A program made the position numbers and the translations under genes. Below are positions 29,053 through 39,704 of a DNA stretch of 64,000 nt, piece by piece; positions within the stretch are counted from its first letter, which is position 1; every line of letters begins with the position of its first letter. Origin of the DNA: Poecilobothrus nobilitatus (Eukaryota; Arthropoda; Insecta; Diptera; Dolichopodidae); contig OX352772.1 in the NCBI GenBank assembly GCA_947095535.1, forward strand, positions 115,490,031-115,554,030, in the 5' to 3' direction. The notes beneath the pieces were generated by a model, which ran no database searches, was not told the DNA's origin, and saw nothing but the letters and a program-made list of their open reading frames with translations.

Positions 29053-32000
29053 TTATTTTTTTCTTTTAAATCCAAATGGTACAGAACTATAATTTTCATA
29101 AAACCTTCGTTTTTCTGCTTTTAACCTGTATATCTTTGTTTCTGGAACTGTAATTACCCTATGATCATTTGTTCTTCGAAAATTTTTGTACAGAATATTT
29201 ACACCGGCTTTATCGTTCAATAAAACCATTTCCTTAATTTTTTCAAAATTGACTAGTTTTGAATTATTATAATCTAGTTTAATTCCTTTTACTTTACAAA
29301 CTACTGCATCGCTTTGTTTGTCAGAAGAAAATGCTTTATATGCATAATTTTTTGGTCCACCGCTAACGAATTCTTTTATGTAGCTGTCAGATCCAAATGA
29401 TTCTAGTTCATTAGTCATATCTCCGATAAAATTGCCTATGACAGGTTCATATTCACCTTCTTTTGACACATATATGACGGAATCAGTGTCATAATATAAA
29501 ACTCGTTCTTGTAAATTTTCTAAATATTCATACAATTTTAAACGAGCCTGTGCAGTTGTATAACTTGCAATACATACGTTCACTGTACGCAATGAATCTA
29601 AATCTTCATTTTTATATTTCCAGTTAACTAAAACCGTGTCAGAATTGATAATCATTATGTGCAATACATCTTTGCTTGGATTTGTCAATATAGAATAAAA
29701 AGTAGCTGGACTTTTTATTATTTGCGTTTTTGTCTGATTTTCTCGTTGACCAAATTTTCCCCAGAAAGAGTTCAATATAAGCTTACTGTATGATCTTTTT
29801 CCAGGGTTTTTGTAAATATTTTCTGTATCAAGTTTAATATTTTCTTGTTGGAAAAATTGTTCCAAATAATTTTGTTTTAATTCTTCTGTGTTGCAATCTT
29901 TAGGCCATCCAGAAGCTTCCTGTTTAGTTTTAAGAAATTTGTCCATCATCTCTGTAAATAATCCAGGTTCACAGTTGTCTTTGTTATATTGTTGTACCTT
30001 ATAACGCCAAATTTCATGAAATTCAAATATTTTATACCCCTTTTTTACAGCTTTTACTACTTCGTCTATAACCCAAGTTCCTGTCAGAGTTCTTTCTTTA
30101 TCAGAATGAAGGCATTCATCTTGATATGTTTCAAGGCTGCAAGTGAAACAAAGCGTAAACATTAATTTATTATTTTGTTTTATTGGAAGAACAGGGTGAA
30201 TCAAATCAGTTGGTGGAAGAATATCACATTTTATTAAACCATTAGTATTTTCTAAGTCAACTTTAGAACATATTTCATGGCCCACTAAAACTTCAGGATG
30301 TCCTACTGGAAATTTCCCATATTTGCACACATAGGGATATAATGAGCAAATATCTATGTATTTTATTATTTCATTTTCTTTTGCTTTGTAATACATAAAA
30401 GTGTTTCCAGTTCTACCTCCATAAAAAGCATCTCGTGGTTCTAAAGGAACGTTTTTTAAAAGGGGGTGATTTATAAGATATGACATCTCATCTTCTTTTT
30501 CTATCAATTGTTCTCTAAAATCACATTCCCACATTTCGATCACTTGATATCCAAATGATTTTAATCGTTCTGTTCTTGTTATGGTATTTTCAAATCTGAT
30601 ATCAAGAGTATCATGTTTGTTCCCTTGTATTGATTCATTCCTCTTATATGGAAAACATTTTGGATGGCCATGAAAATAGCACCCATGGAATTGAAAAATT
30701 TGTTTTGTTTCTGAACAAAAACCATCTACTTTTATATTTTTTATAATTGCTTCTTTTTTCTTTGCTGCATGTTGAATATTAATCTTTCTTTGATCCTCTT
30801 CCCAAATTAGCCATTGAAGAGCAATTTTTGATTGATTGTCTGCAAATCTGTAACCTTTTTTGGGTATCAATTTTATAGTTTCCGGTTTCAAAAAATTTCT
30901 TCGAAAAACTAAATTGCATGCTGAAGCAATGGTTGTAGCCTCAGTGAAAGGACATACATTATTTTCTTCCAATAGGAGTTTTCTAAATTTAATGCAGGCT
31001 TCAGTTAAAATATGTACATCATTTTTGCAATATTCTATCAAATCACGTTTCATATTGAACTCGGTATTTTTGCTTTGTTCATACCAATCAATAAACATTT
31101 TTCGATTTTCTTCTGTCATTGTATCAGGACTATAGTAGTGCATAAGTGGTATTGGCCCAACATAATTTATATTTTCTGATGTATTGAACAAATGAGGAAA
31201 ATAACCTTTTTTTAAATCAGTTGATAAATCGAAAGCTTTAGGAAGTTGTGATAGTGGCATTGCAAAATAATTCATAGAATCTAAAAACCTTATATTTTTA
31301 ATCTGCATCTGAATAATTTTTGTACCCCTCATGATTAATTTTGGCTCTATCTCACTTTTATGCAGCAATTCATTTAAAATAAACTGGTGATCAAAACTTT
31401 GTCCATTATGAGCTATTACAACAACTTGTTTAAATTTTTTAGCCATTTTAAAAATGTAATCAACTAAATTTGGAATTACATTTGTGTCAAAAACTGTTGT
31501 TCTAAAACCACATTTAGAACAAAAATGTAACTTCTCTTCTTTTATGCAATGATGACATCTTATACTAAGAACACATAAATTAGGTTCATGTAGTTTAATA
31601 TCTTCATTATTGTTTTTAACTAGCGTTTTTTCTTGCATTGTTTCTATTTCGTAAAAGATAAACACAAAATCATTAATTTTTGGTTTGCTCTTATCTACAA
31701 TAATATAACAAAAATGATTTTTTTCTACACTTTTGTTACAATTTTTACAAAAAACAGTATCACATTTATGTGGTGAATCAATCTTTCTAAAATATGTTTT
31801 AAAACAAATTAAGCATTTGTGAAATTTTTGACATGTAGTAACTGTTTTATGATTTTCAAAACATTTTCCACCTCGGAATGATCGTTTGCAATAGTTGCAT
31901 GTAATAGTTGTAGGTATATTATTACATGCAGGAGACTGTCGACAACAAATACAGATACCTTCACAATTATGATAATTTGCGTAACCTACATTACATTTTT

Positions 32001-32841
32001 TACAGTAATGGTTAATGCAAAAAACCGCTGTCAGCGAAATAATAACGTTAAAGTGATTTTCGTAATATAATAAATTAATTCTTTTGCCATCGTTTTTACC
32101 TTCAAAAATTATATTTTTGTTATTAGCATAATCGTAAACAACGATGTTATATTCATCCCCATAATAATCCTGTATTGTTTTAAGTTCAGATATTCCTGCA
32201 CTTTGCGTTATATTTAATTTTGTTTTTACCATCAGCTCTAATGCTAGATTTTTCTGCATCTTCTGTGTATCTTGGCGAATTTTTTTATAATTCATGTCAC
32301 CATCTATAAAAGCTTTTCCTACTACAATAGCTCGGAGTAAGCAAAGATTATCATTATTTTTAATGACAACAATGCCTTTTCGTTTTAAGCTTTCTTCATT
32401 GAAAGTAAAATAATTTCTCCCTCGTCCACTTCCAGAAGGCAACCGTACAGTTGTAGTTGTTAGTTGAAAAGAATCAGTATTCAGGCCCTCCGAATTACTT
32501 TGGAATATTTTACTTATTAGTTCCCATATATCTTCAAACTTCACTGAACTTGCAAGCTTAAAATTCATCCAACCTGGAGTTCTCTGTTGAAAGTTATCAG
32601 CAAAAAATACTATACCAATGAGATCATTCGGTTCAACGTTTTCCACCGAATATATAACTATTTGATTAATGGCTTCTTTAGTATATGCCAATATATCTTC
32701 TTCATTTGGAGCTTTTCTTATTTTGAATGTAATTTTTCTCGACATAACTCCAAACTTTTTCAAAAACTGACTTTTTTCTTCTATAATTATGAATTTGGAA
32801 GACTCCTCTAAATATTTCTCTAATATTTGTTTCTTGGCCAT
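29053..32841 (-). CDS. Polinton protein-primed family B DNA polymerase
   Basis: 1,262 residues from ATG 32,841, uninterrupted. The N-terminal third has DNLCLLRAI (about residue 165) and ENHFNVI (about 266), a spacing that recalls an OTU-like papain fold. A Cys/His-rich zinc region follows (about 275-375, many C-x-x-C pairs). Exonuclease: motif I reads FYEIET (about 397; family usually F-D-x-E), motif II AHNGQSFDHQF (about 479) and motif III YCKNDVHIL (about 604). Polymerase: motif A YIDICSLYP (about 832), motif B LNSFWGKFG (about 1,024) and motif C YYDTDSV (about 1,117). It would replicate the linear element from a protein primer at its inverted-repeat ends. Full family length, and the best-preserved gene here. 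Confidence 0.96.
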   Translation of the reverse strand: MAKKQILEKYLEESSKFIIIEEKSQFLKKFGVMSRKITFKIRKAPNEEDILAYTKEAINQIVIYSVENVEPNDLIGIVFFADNFQQRTPGWMNFKLASSVKFEDIWELISKIFQSNSEGLNTDSFQLTTTTVRLPSGSGRGRNYFTFNEESLKRKGIVVIKNNDNLCLLRAIVVGKAFIDGDMNYKKIRQDTQKMQKNLALELMVKTKLNITQSAGISELKTIQDYYGDEYNIVVYDYANNKNIIFEGKNDGKRINLLYYENHFNVIISLTAVFCINHYCKKCNVGYANYHNCEGICICCRQSPACNNIPTTITCNYCKRSFRGGKCFENHKTVTTCQKFHKCLICFKTYFRKIDSPHKCDTVFCKNCNKSVEKNHFCYIIVDKSKPKINDFVFIFYEIETMQEKTLVKNNNEDIKLHEPNLCVLSIRCHHCIKEEKLHFCSKCGFRTTVFDTNVIPNLVDYIFKMAKKFKQVVVIAHNGQSFDHQFILNELLHKSEIEPKLIMRGTKIIQMQIKNIRFLDSMNYFAMPLSQLPKAFDLSTDLKKGYFPHLFNTSENINYVGPIPLMHYYSPDTMTEENRKMFIDWYEQSKNTEFNMKRDLIEYCKNDVHILTEACIKFRKLLLEENNVCPFTEATTIASACNLVFRRNFLKPETIKLIPKKGYRFADNQSKIALQWLIWEEDQRKINIQHAAKKKEAIIKNIKVDGFCSETKQIFQFHGCYFHGHPKCFPYKRNESIQGNKHDTLDIRFENTITRTERLKSFGYQVIEMWECDFREQLIEKEDEMSYLINHPLLKNVPLEPRDAFYGGRTGNTFMYYKAKENEIIKYIDICSLYPYVCKYGKFPVGHPEVLVGHEICSKVDLENTNGLIKCDILPPTDLIHPVLPIKQNNKLMFTLCFTCSLETYQDECLHSDKERTLTGTWVIDEVVKAVKKGYKIFEFHEIWRYKVQQYNKDNCEPGLFTEMMDKFLKTKQEASGWPKDCNTEELKQNYLEQFFQQENIKLDTENIYKNPGKRSYSKLILNSFWGKFGQRENQTKTQIIKSPATFYSILTNPSKDVLHIMIINSDTVLVNWKYKNEDLDSLRTVNVCIASYTTAQARLKLYEYLENLQERVLYYDTDSVIYVSKEGEYEPVIGNFIGDMTNELESFGSDSYIKEFVSGGPKNYAYKAFSSDKQSDAVVCKVKGIKLDYNNSKLVNFEKIKEMVLLNDKAGVNILYKNFRRTNDHRVITVPETKIYRLKAEKRRFYENYSSVPFGFKRKK

Positions 32842-33334
32842 TTTTCTCAGTATTGATTTGGTATGTTTATACGACTTTTTTTTTTGTTAATGATAATATA
32901 TAACTAATTAACCATGTTTTTATACCAATATTAAAAGGGATAGGAAATTTTCCCTGTATTTTTTGCGCTAATATTATGTTACAATACCTGGTTGACCGTG
33001 AAAGCTTTTTATTGAAAAAATAAGATACATTTTTATTATTTAAAATAACCTATATGTTACTATACTATCATAACAAGATCATTGCACTTACTTATCCTAC
33101 ATTATCTCGTTTACCTTCTATATTATTTACAAAAGCTTTTTCCGGAAACTAATTATGCAACCGGTAACAAATACTAGATATTATAACACCTGTTTAGATC
33201 ATTGCACTTACTTGTTCTACATTATTTAGTTTACCTTTCAATATTATTTCCAAACACACTTAGTAAAAGCTTTTTATTAAAAAATAAAATAAATTCTTGC
33301 ATATTATATATATAGTCTATGTTATTATAGTACA
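32842..33334. repeat. Sub-terminal Polinton spacer, extended inverted repeat
   Basis: No gene. TATAAAC (32,871-32,865, minus) lies upstream of the polymerase start. From about 32,988 the sequence mirrors 16,447-16,612 imperfectly. It carries an additional internal copy of the GTTTCCGGAAAAAGCTTTTG block compared with the left side, so the right repeat is about 180 bp longer. Confidence 0.7.
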
Positions 33335-33627
33335 ACACCTGTTTAGGTCATTGCACTATCTACTTGTTCCACATTATCTAGTTGACCTTCTATATTATTT
33401 ACAAACACTTTTCCGGAAACTAATTATGCAAACGCCAATCACGACATCTAATTTGCTACCTGTTTTTTTACACTACAACATTCCTTAAAAAAGCTCTCAA
33501 CAACAAAGTAAACGCCCAAGGTCATTGACCTAATTTGCATAATTATTTTCCCATGCCAAAGCGCTACTATTACTTTGACCTAATTTGCATAATTATTTTC
33601 CCATGCCAAAGCGCTACTATTACTACT
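33335..33627 (-). repeat. Right terminal inverted repeat of the Polinton
   Basis: Reverse complement of 16,154-16,446, same length (293 bp), with the same outer 50-bp tandem pair. It ends CTATTACTACT against the ATCTTC duplication. Confidence 0.95.
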
Positions 33628-33633
33628 ATCTTC
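33628..33633. other. Right target-site duplication (ATCTTC) of the Polinton
   Basis: An exact copy of 16,148-16,153. Confidence 0.95.
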
Positions 33634-33838
33634 ATTAAAAATTTATTGTTTTGTTTTGTTAATACAATTTCTTTATTTCTAGTTTGTAATTTGTTTGTTT
33701 CAAATTTAATTAATAATCTTTAATTGTAGTTTTATTTTATTTTATTTTTTTTTGCTCTTTATATTGTTAATATTAATTTTAAGTAACATTTTGATTTTGT
33801 AACCTGCTTGATCTAAGCTTGTAATGAAATAAATAAAT
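33634..33838 (+). mobile_element. J2 LINE, 3' untranslated end and tail
   Basis: About 200 bp of T-rich non-coding sequence continuing J2 after the Polinton, ending AATGAAATAAATAAATAAAT and passing without a break into the AATAGT satellite. The tail is of the short-repeat kind seen at LINE 3' ends. Confidence 0.7.
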
Positions 33839-35417
33839 AAATAGTAATAGTAATAGTAATAGTAATAGTAATAGTAATAGTAATAGTAATAGTAATAGTA
33901 ATAGTAATAGTAATAGTAATAGTAATAGTAATAGTAATAGTAATAGTAATAGTAATAGTAATAGTAATAGTAATAGTAATAGTAATAGTAATAGTAATAG
34001 TAATAGTAATAGTAATAGTAATAGTAATAGTAATAGTAATAGTAATAGTAATAGTAATAGTAATAGTAATAGTAATAGTAATAGTAATAGTAATAGTAAT
34101 AGTAATAGTAATAGTAATAGTAATAGTAATAGTAATAGTAATAGTAATAGTAATAGTAATAGTAATAGTAATAGTAATAGTAATAGTAATAGTAATAGTA
34201 ATAGTAATAGTAATAGTAATAGTAATAGTAATAGTAATAGTAATAGTAATAGTAATAGTAATAGTAATAGTAATAGTAATAGTAATAGTAATAGTAATAG
34301 TAATAGTAATAGTAATAGTAATAGTAATAGTAATAGTAATAGTAATAGTAATAGTAATAGTAATAGTAATAGTAATAGTAATAGTAATAGTAATAGTAAT
34401 AGTAATAGTAATAGTAATAGTAATAGTAATAGTAATAGTAATAGTAATAGTAATAGTAATAGTAACAGTAATAGTAATAGTAATAGTAATAGTAATAGTA
34501 ATAGTAATAGTAATAGTAATAGTAATAGTAATAGTAATAGTAATAGTAATAGTAATAGTAATAGTAATAGTAATAGTAATAGTAATAGTAATAATAATAG
34601 TAATAGTAATAGTAATAGTAATAGTAATAGTAATAGTAATAGTAATAGTAATAGTAATAGTAATAGTAATAGTAATAGTAATAGTAATAGTAATAGTAAT
34701 AGTAATAGTAATAGTAATAGTAATAGTAATAGTAATAGTAATAGTAATAGTAATAGTAATAGTAATAGTAATAGTAATAGTAATAGTAATAGTAATAGTA
34801 ATAGTAATAGTAATAGTAATAGTAATAGTAATAGTAATAGTAATAGTAATAGTAATAGTAATAGTAATAGTAATAGTAATAGTAATAGTAATAGTAATAG
34901 TAATAGTAATAGTAATAGTAATAGTAATAGTAATAGTAATAGTAATAGTAATAGTAATAGTAATAGTAATAGTAATAGTAATAGTAATAGTAATAGTAAT
35001 AGTAATAGTAATAGTAATAGTAATAGTAATAGTAATAGTAATAGTAATAGTAATAGTAATAGTAATAGTAATAGTAATAGTAATAGTAATAGTAATAGTA
35101 ATAGTAATAGTAATAGTAATAGTAATAGTAATAGTAATAGTAATAGTAATAGTAATAGTAATAGTAATAGTAATAGTAATAGTAATAGTAATAGTAATAG
35201 TAATAGTAATAGTAATAGTAATAGTAATAGTAATAGTAATAGTAATAGTAATAGTAATAGTAATAGTAATAGTAATAGTAATAGTAATAGTAATAGTAAT
35301 AATAGTAATATAATAATAATAGTAATAATAATAATAATAGTAATAATAATAGTAGTAATAATAGTAATAATAATAATAGTAATAATAGTAATAATAATAA
35401 TAGTAATAATAATAATA
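33838..35417. repeat. (AATAGT)n satellite, right segment, with a degenerate end
   Basis: Tandem AATAGT from about 33,838 to about 35,300 with very few variants (near 34,466 and 34,592), then a mixed AAT/AATAGT zone to 35,417. The degenerate zone is the only decayed edge of the satellite in the window, consistent with being its outer boundary. Confidence 0.95.
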
Positions 35418-35572
35418 AGATTTTATTTTAGAGCTGGCTGTAATTCTATCTGAATTTTCTTCTGTTTTTTATTCGGTCATGTCAGATGTAAAATAGATCT
35501 AGTCTGAAGCGACCTTTAGAATGATGAAATCAAAGTATGTCTATTTTTGCCTTGGACCAGTACGATGGATAT
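35418..35572. other. Short unassigned segment
   Basis: About 155 bp between the satellite and the 3' tail of LINE-C. No gene or repeat recognised. It may be the original flanking DNA. Confidence 0.4.
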
Positions 35573-35825
35573 TTATTTTATTTATTTATTATTATAACCA
35601 AAACAAGGTTTTTACAAAAAAATCTTACGGCTAAAACTTAATAATAACATGAACAAAATAAAATATGATAAATACAAAAAAAAATTATTGCATACTTATA
35701 TAGTAAATTACAAATTGCTTACAAAGCAAAAACACAGTTAGAATTGAATTAATATAACTCAGTTAGGTAAAAATAAAATAATTTGTATAATATGAAGTGT
35801 AATATAATATTATTATTGTGTAATG

Positions 35826-36395
35826 TTAGTAACGAATTTTTGTGTTCCTTGGAAACACAAGGAAAGTGTTCTTTGATATTTGTGTTGAAAAAAGATTACT
35901 GTGTTTATTGAATGTAATGCAACATCTGTTAATTGGTTCATTTCTTCCATATTGAGTTCTATAAGTATTTTCAATTAAATATTTAGTATTTCGTGTAACT
36001 CTAACTTCATTGTTTAATTTAAAACTAGCTATCAAAAACTGAACGTCAATATTTTTATTTAAAACGTCAAAAGTAAAACAAGTTGAAGGTCTGCGTGAAG
36101 ATAAAGTTAACATGTTCAATGAATTTAATCTTACATTGTAATTAGGTAGAATTGAATAGTCAATAGGGTTATATTGTTTTCTCAAAGCAAATAATAGGAA
36201 TTATTTTTGAACATATTCTATTCTATCGGAATGTATTTGAAATGCAGGATTCCAAACAATGTTGCCGTATTCTAGAATAAATCGTACTAAAGAACAGTAG
36301 AGAGATTTTGTCACCGTGATACACCCACAAGTTTGGCCGAAAGGTCTGAAATTAATTGAAGTACCGTTGACTGTGTTTGATAAAAAACCTTGCAA
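35826..36395 (-). pseudogene. LINE-C reverse transcriptase, C-terminal part
   Basis: Two frames: 36,395-36,201 (with SLVRFILEYGNIVWNP, the typical post-palm LINE motif) and 36,185-35,826 (RKQYNPIDYSILPNYNVRL and RNEPINR). They are joined across a frame change at about 36,190. The palm with YADD is deleted before 36,395. Not functional. Confidence 0.8.
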
Positions 36396-36460
36396 TTTTA
36401 TATTTTGAGTTCTATTTGTTAAGTAAGAGTACAGTCACGTAAGAAATGTACCCGAAATAC

Positions 36461-37906
36461 CTAATGCAACAAGTTTGTTAAGCAAAATAGTATGATGGAC
36501 ACGATCAAATACTTTACTAAAATCTGTGTAAATAGCATCACCTTGGTGCTACTCATGGTGATCAACTCCATTTTATTAAAGATTTCAGATGTATAAACCA
36601 AAAGGTTTGTTAAGGTAGAACGACTTTTTCTGAAGCCATGCTGTTGTTCATTTAATTTTGTGTTTATGATGGGTGTAATTTTGTACACGACCATTTTTTC
36701 GAACAACTTCGGAATAGTCGATAAAATAGCTATACCATGGTAGTTTTCGACGTGTGCTTTGTCCCCCTTTTTGTGAATGAGAGTTACATAAGACGATTTC
36801 CAAGCATATGGGAAAACACCTGAGGATAGTGATTTATTAAAAATGAGATGAAGTGGATAAGTCAAATAACTGATACTATTGTATAAAAAAGTCGGCGGGA
36901 TTAAGTCAGGTTTTACACCTTTTTTAGTATCGATGTTAATGATTGCTTCAAATATTTCAATTTCAGTAAGATGTAAATCCGTAATAATTGAATTTAAGTT
37001 ATTTGTTCGATTTGAAGGATCAAAATTTATAGAAGATTCATGTGGACGATAAACTTTTTGAAAACAAGCAGCAAAGAAATTACAGATTACATTAGGGCAA
37101 GAAGAAGAAGTGTTGTCTTTCGATATTGAGTTTGGGTAGCCGTAACTTTTACGCTTAATATTTATATAGTCAAGAAAAATTTTTGGATCTGAAATTAATT
37201 TGTTGCCGATATCGGTGACATAATTATCGTATGCTAAGTTAGATTTTTGTTTGAATTCAAATGCAAGATCCTTGTGCATATTCAACAAATTGATATTAGA
37301 CGCCTTTGAAAATTTGATTTTTTTGTACAATTTGTTGCGTTGGTTACGCAATGTCCTAAGTTCTCTATCGAGCCAAGGTTTAGTTGTCTTGTTTTTTTTT
37401 ACGAATTTTGGCACAAAGGAGTTTATTATGTCAAAAATTTTCATATAGAAGATAGAGATTAATAAATCAATGTCCTGTTGTGCTAACAGGTCGTCCCAAT
37501 TGATGACTGATAAAGCATTATTGATGCTATCATAATCAGATTTAAAAAAATCATATACAAAATTATTATTGTACGATTTAGTGTAAAGTGGTATAGACGT
37601 GGCGATTTCGAAGATGACTGCGTTATGATGAGAGGTGTTAGTAAAAAGGTTTACTGCATCATCAGCGAGGTTTACCACTACGCTGTCATATGCATTTGAA
37701 AATACAAGATCTAACCACTTGTTGTTTTTATTGGGAAAACTGATAATTTGTTGTAAATCATTACCATTGAATGTACTAATAAGGTTGAAATCTATTTCGT
37801 CCTGATAGTTAATTGGTAGTAACAAATTGTTACAGTCATCGACAATAAAAGAAAGAGAAGGAGGATTGAAATCCCCAAAAATAAAAATAGAATCATCCTT
37901 ATTCAT
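36461..37906 (-). pseudogene. LINE-C endonuclease C-terminal half and RT N-terminal half
   Basis: A long open frame with FGDFNPPSLSFIVDD (endonuclease GDFN motif), a TSHHNAVIFEI segment (the SDH-type site reads SHH), a linker with KPWLDRELRTLRNQRNKLYK, then RT fingers: YAWKSSYVTLIHKKGDKAHV, YHGIAILSTIPKLFEKMV and QHGFRKSRSTLTNLLV. The frame is lost at about 36,540, just before motif A. The endonuclease frame continues upstream of 37,906 to about 38,095 (for example GIVYFPPNSDNSSYNEFYD). Typical Jockey-clade ORF2, now incomplete. Confidence 0.85.
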
Positions 37907-38095
37907 ACTTGATAATATATTACGATTTAATATATCATAAAATTCATTATATGAGGAATTGTCAGAATTCGGAGGGAAGTAAACTATTCCAAGGTATAAA
38001 AAGTATTTACCTAAGTTTACTTTAATAAATTGGTGGTCAAAAGAATTACAAATCCTAGTGGTTAAACCTATACTAGATAAATAATTTTTGACTGC

Positions 38096-38369
38096 AAGTA
38101 TTCATCTGACAAATTCAAAATAAATGCTGGTATTCGCAGACGACATAACCCTTGTGGCTTCCTATGAGTTTCGTAGCCGCTGTAACATTAATCACCAAAT
38201 TAATACAACATCAAAAAATTTCACAATTAGTGAACTAAATAACGATTTAGCAAAAATTCAAAATTGGGGTAAAGTTAACAGAGTTGATTTCAACATCAAA
38301 AAACGCAATGCTGTGTCATCTCGCGGAAAATTGCTAGAACTATTCTTAACCTACTATTTCAGGGAGAAG
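38096..38369 (+). pseudogene. LINE-E RT fragment (YADD-type region), short copy
   Basis: Plus-strand RT piece with FADDITLVASYEFRSRCNINH and AKIQNWGKVNRVDFN. Compared with 39,704-40,064 it lacks about 100 bp holding GIPQGSVLSP. It is bounded by LINE-C on both sides: at about 38,095 (head to head) and at about 38,370, where it breaks into the next LINE-C copy. Confidence 0.8.
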
Positions 38370-39704
38370 TGCTTTGTCCCCCTTTTTGTGAATGGGAATT
38401 AAATAAGACGATTTCCAAGCATATGGGAAAACACCTGAGGATAGTGATTTATTAAAAATGAGATGAAGTGGATAAGTCAAATAACTGATACTATTGTATA
38501 AAAAAGTTGGCGGGATTAAGTCAGGTTTTACACCTTTTTTAGTATCGATGATTGCTTCAAATATTTCATTTTCAGTAAGATGTAAATCCGTAATAATTGA
38601 ATTTGAGTTATTTGTTCGATTTGAAGGATCAAAATTTATAGAAAATTCATGTGGACGATAAACTTTTTGAAAACAAGCAGCAAAGAAATTACAGATTACA
38701 TTAGGACAAGAAGAGGAAGTGTTGTCTTTCGACATTCAGTTTGGGTAGCCGTAACTTTTACGCTTAATATTTATATAGTCAAGAAAAATTTTTGGATCTG
38801 AAATTAATATGTTGCCGATATCGGTGACATAATTATCGTATGCTAAGTTAGATTTTTGTTTGAATTCAATTGCAAGATCCTTGTGCATATTCAACAAATT
38901 GATATTAGACGCCTTTGAAAATTTGATTTTTTTGTACAATTTGTTGGTTGGTTACGCAATGTCCTAAGTTCTCTATCGAGCCAAGGTTTAGTTGTCTTGT
39001 TTTTTTTTACGAATTTTGGCACAAAGGAGTTTATTATGTCAAAAATTTTCATATAGAAGATAGAGATTAATAAATCAATGTCCTGTTGTGCTAACAGGTC
39101 GTCCCAATTGATGACTGATAAAGCATTATTGATGCTATCATAATCAGCGTTAAAAAAATCATATATAAAATTATTATTGTACGATTTAGTGTAAAGTGGT
39201 ATAGACGTGGCGATTTCGAAGATGACTGCGTTATGATGAGAGGTGTTAGTAAAAAGGTTTACTGCATCATCAGCGAGGTTTACCACTACGCTGTCATATG
39301 CATTTGAAAATACAAGATCTAACCACTTGTTGTTTTTATTGGGAAAACTGATAATTTGTTGTAAATCATTACCATTGAATGTACTAATAAGGTTGAAATC
39401 TATTTCGTCCTGATAGTTAATTGGTAGTAACAAATTGTTACAGTCATCGACAATAAAAGAAAGGGAAGGAGGATTGAAATCCCCAAAAATAAAAATAGAA
39501 CCATCCTTATTCATACTTGATAATATATTGCGATTTAATATATCATAAAATTCATTATATGAGGAATTGTCAGAATTCAGAAGGAAGTAAACTATTCCAA
39601 GGTATAAAAAGTATTTACCTAAGTTTACTTTAATAAATTGGTGGTCAAAAGAATTACAAATCCCAGTGGTTAAACCTATACTAGATAAATAATTTTTGAC
39701 TGCA
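38370..39704 (-). pseudogene. LINE-C partial copy (second subunit of the 1.6-kb tandem repeat)
   Basis: Near-identical to 36,757-38,095. Differences include a 6-bp loss (AIIDTKKG instead of AIINIDTKKG), a stop/frame change at the QTECRK join near 38,735, and a 2-bp loss near 38,945 that shifts the linker frame. Endonuclease GDFNPPSLSF and RT YAWKSSYLIPIHKKGDKA remain. Confidence 0.85.

Larger units (their letters stand above)
16154..33627. mobile_element. Polinton/Maverick (virus-like DNA transposon), 17,474 bp
   Basis: The element starts AGTAGTAATAG and ends with the reverse complement, with 293-bp terminal inverted repeats and a perfect 6-bp target duplication. It encodes the hallmark set: retroviral-type integrase, packaging ATPase, adenovirus-type protease, double jelly-roll major capsid candidate, penton candidate and protein-primed family B DNA polymerase. 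It lies in the 3' region of the J2 LINE. Damage seen: one stop in the ATPase and a 1.76-kb insertion splitting one accessory gene. The integrase, polymerase, capsid genes and protease are open, so the copy is fairly young (inference). Confidence 0.97.
35573..38095 (-). mobile_element. Jockey-like LINE-C, main copy, internally deleted and 5'-truncated
   Basis: A minus-strand LINE with a TTATTTATTT-type 3' tail (near 35,573-35,590 on the plus strand), an RT C-terminal part, an RT N-terminal part and most of an endonuclease. The centre of the RT, including the YADD motif, is missing. The 5' end is cut inside the endonuclease at about 38,095, where LINE-E begins. Partial copies lie at 38,370-39,704, 50,593-52,153 and 52,514-53,853. 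Confidence 0.85.

Noticed and set aside
33297..33723. Open frames within and beyond the right Polinton inverted repeat
   Set aside because: They span the inverted repeat and the J2 3' untranslated region, and the same frame appears mirrored in the left repeat.
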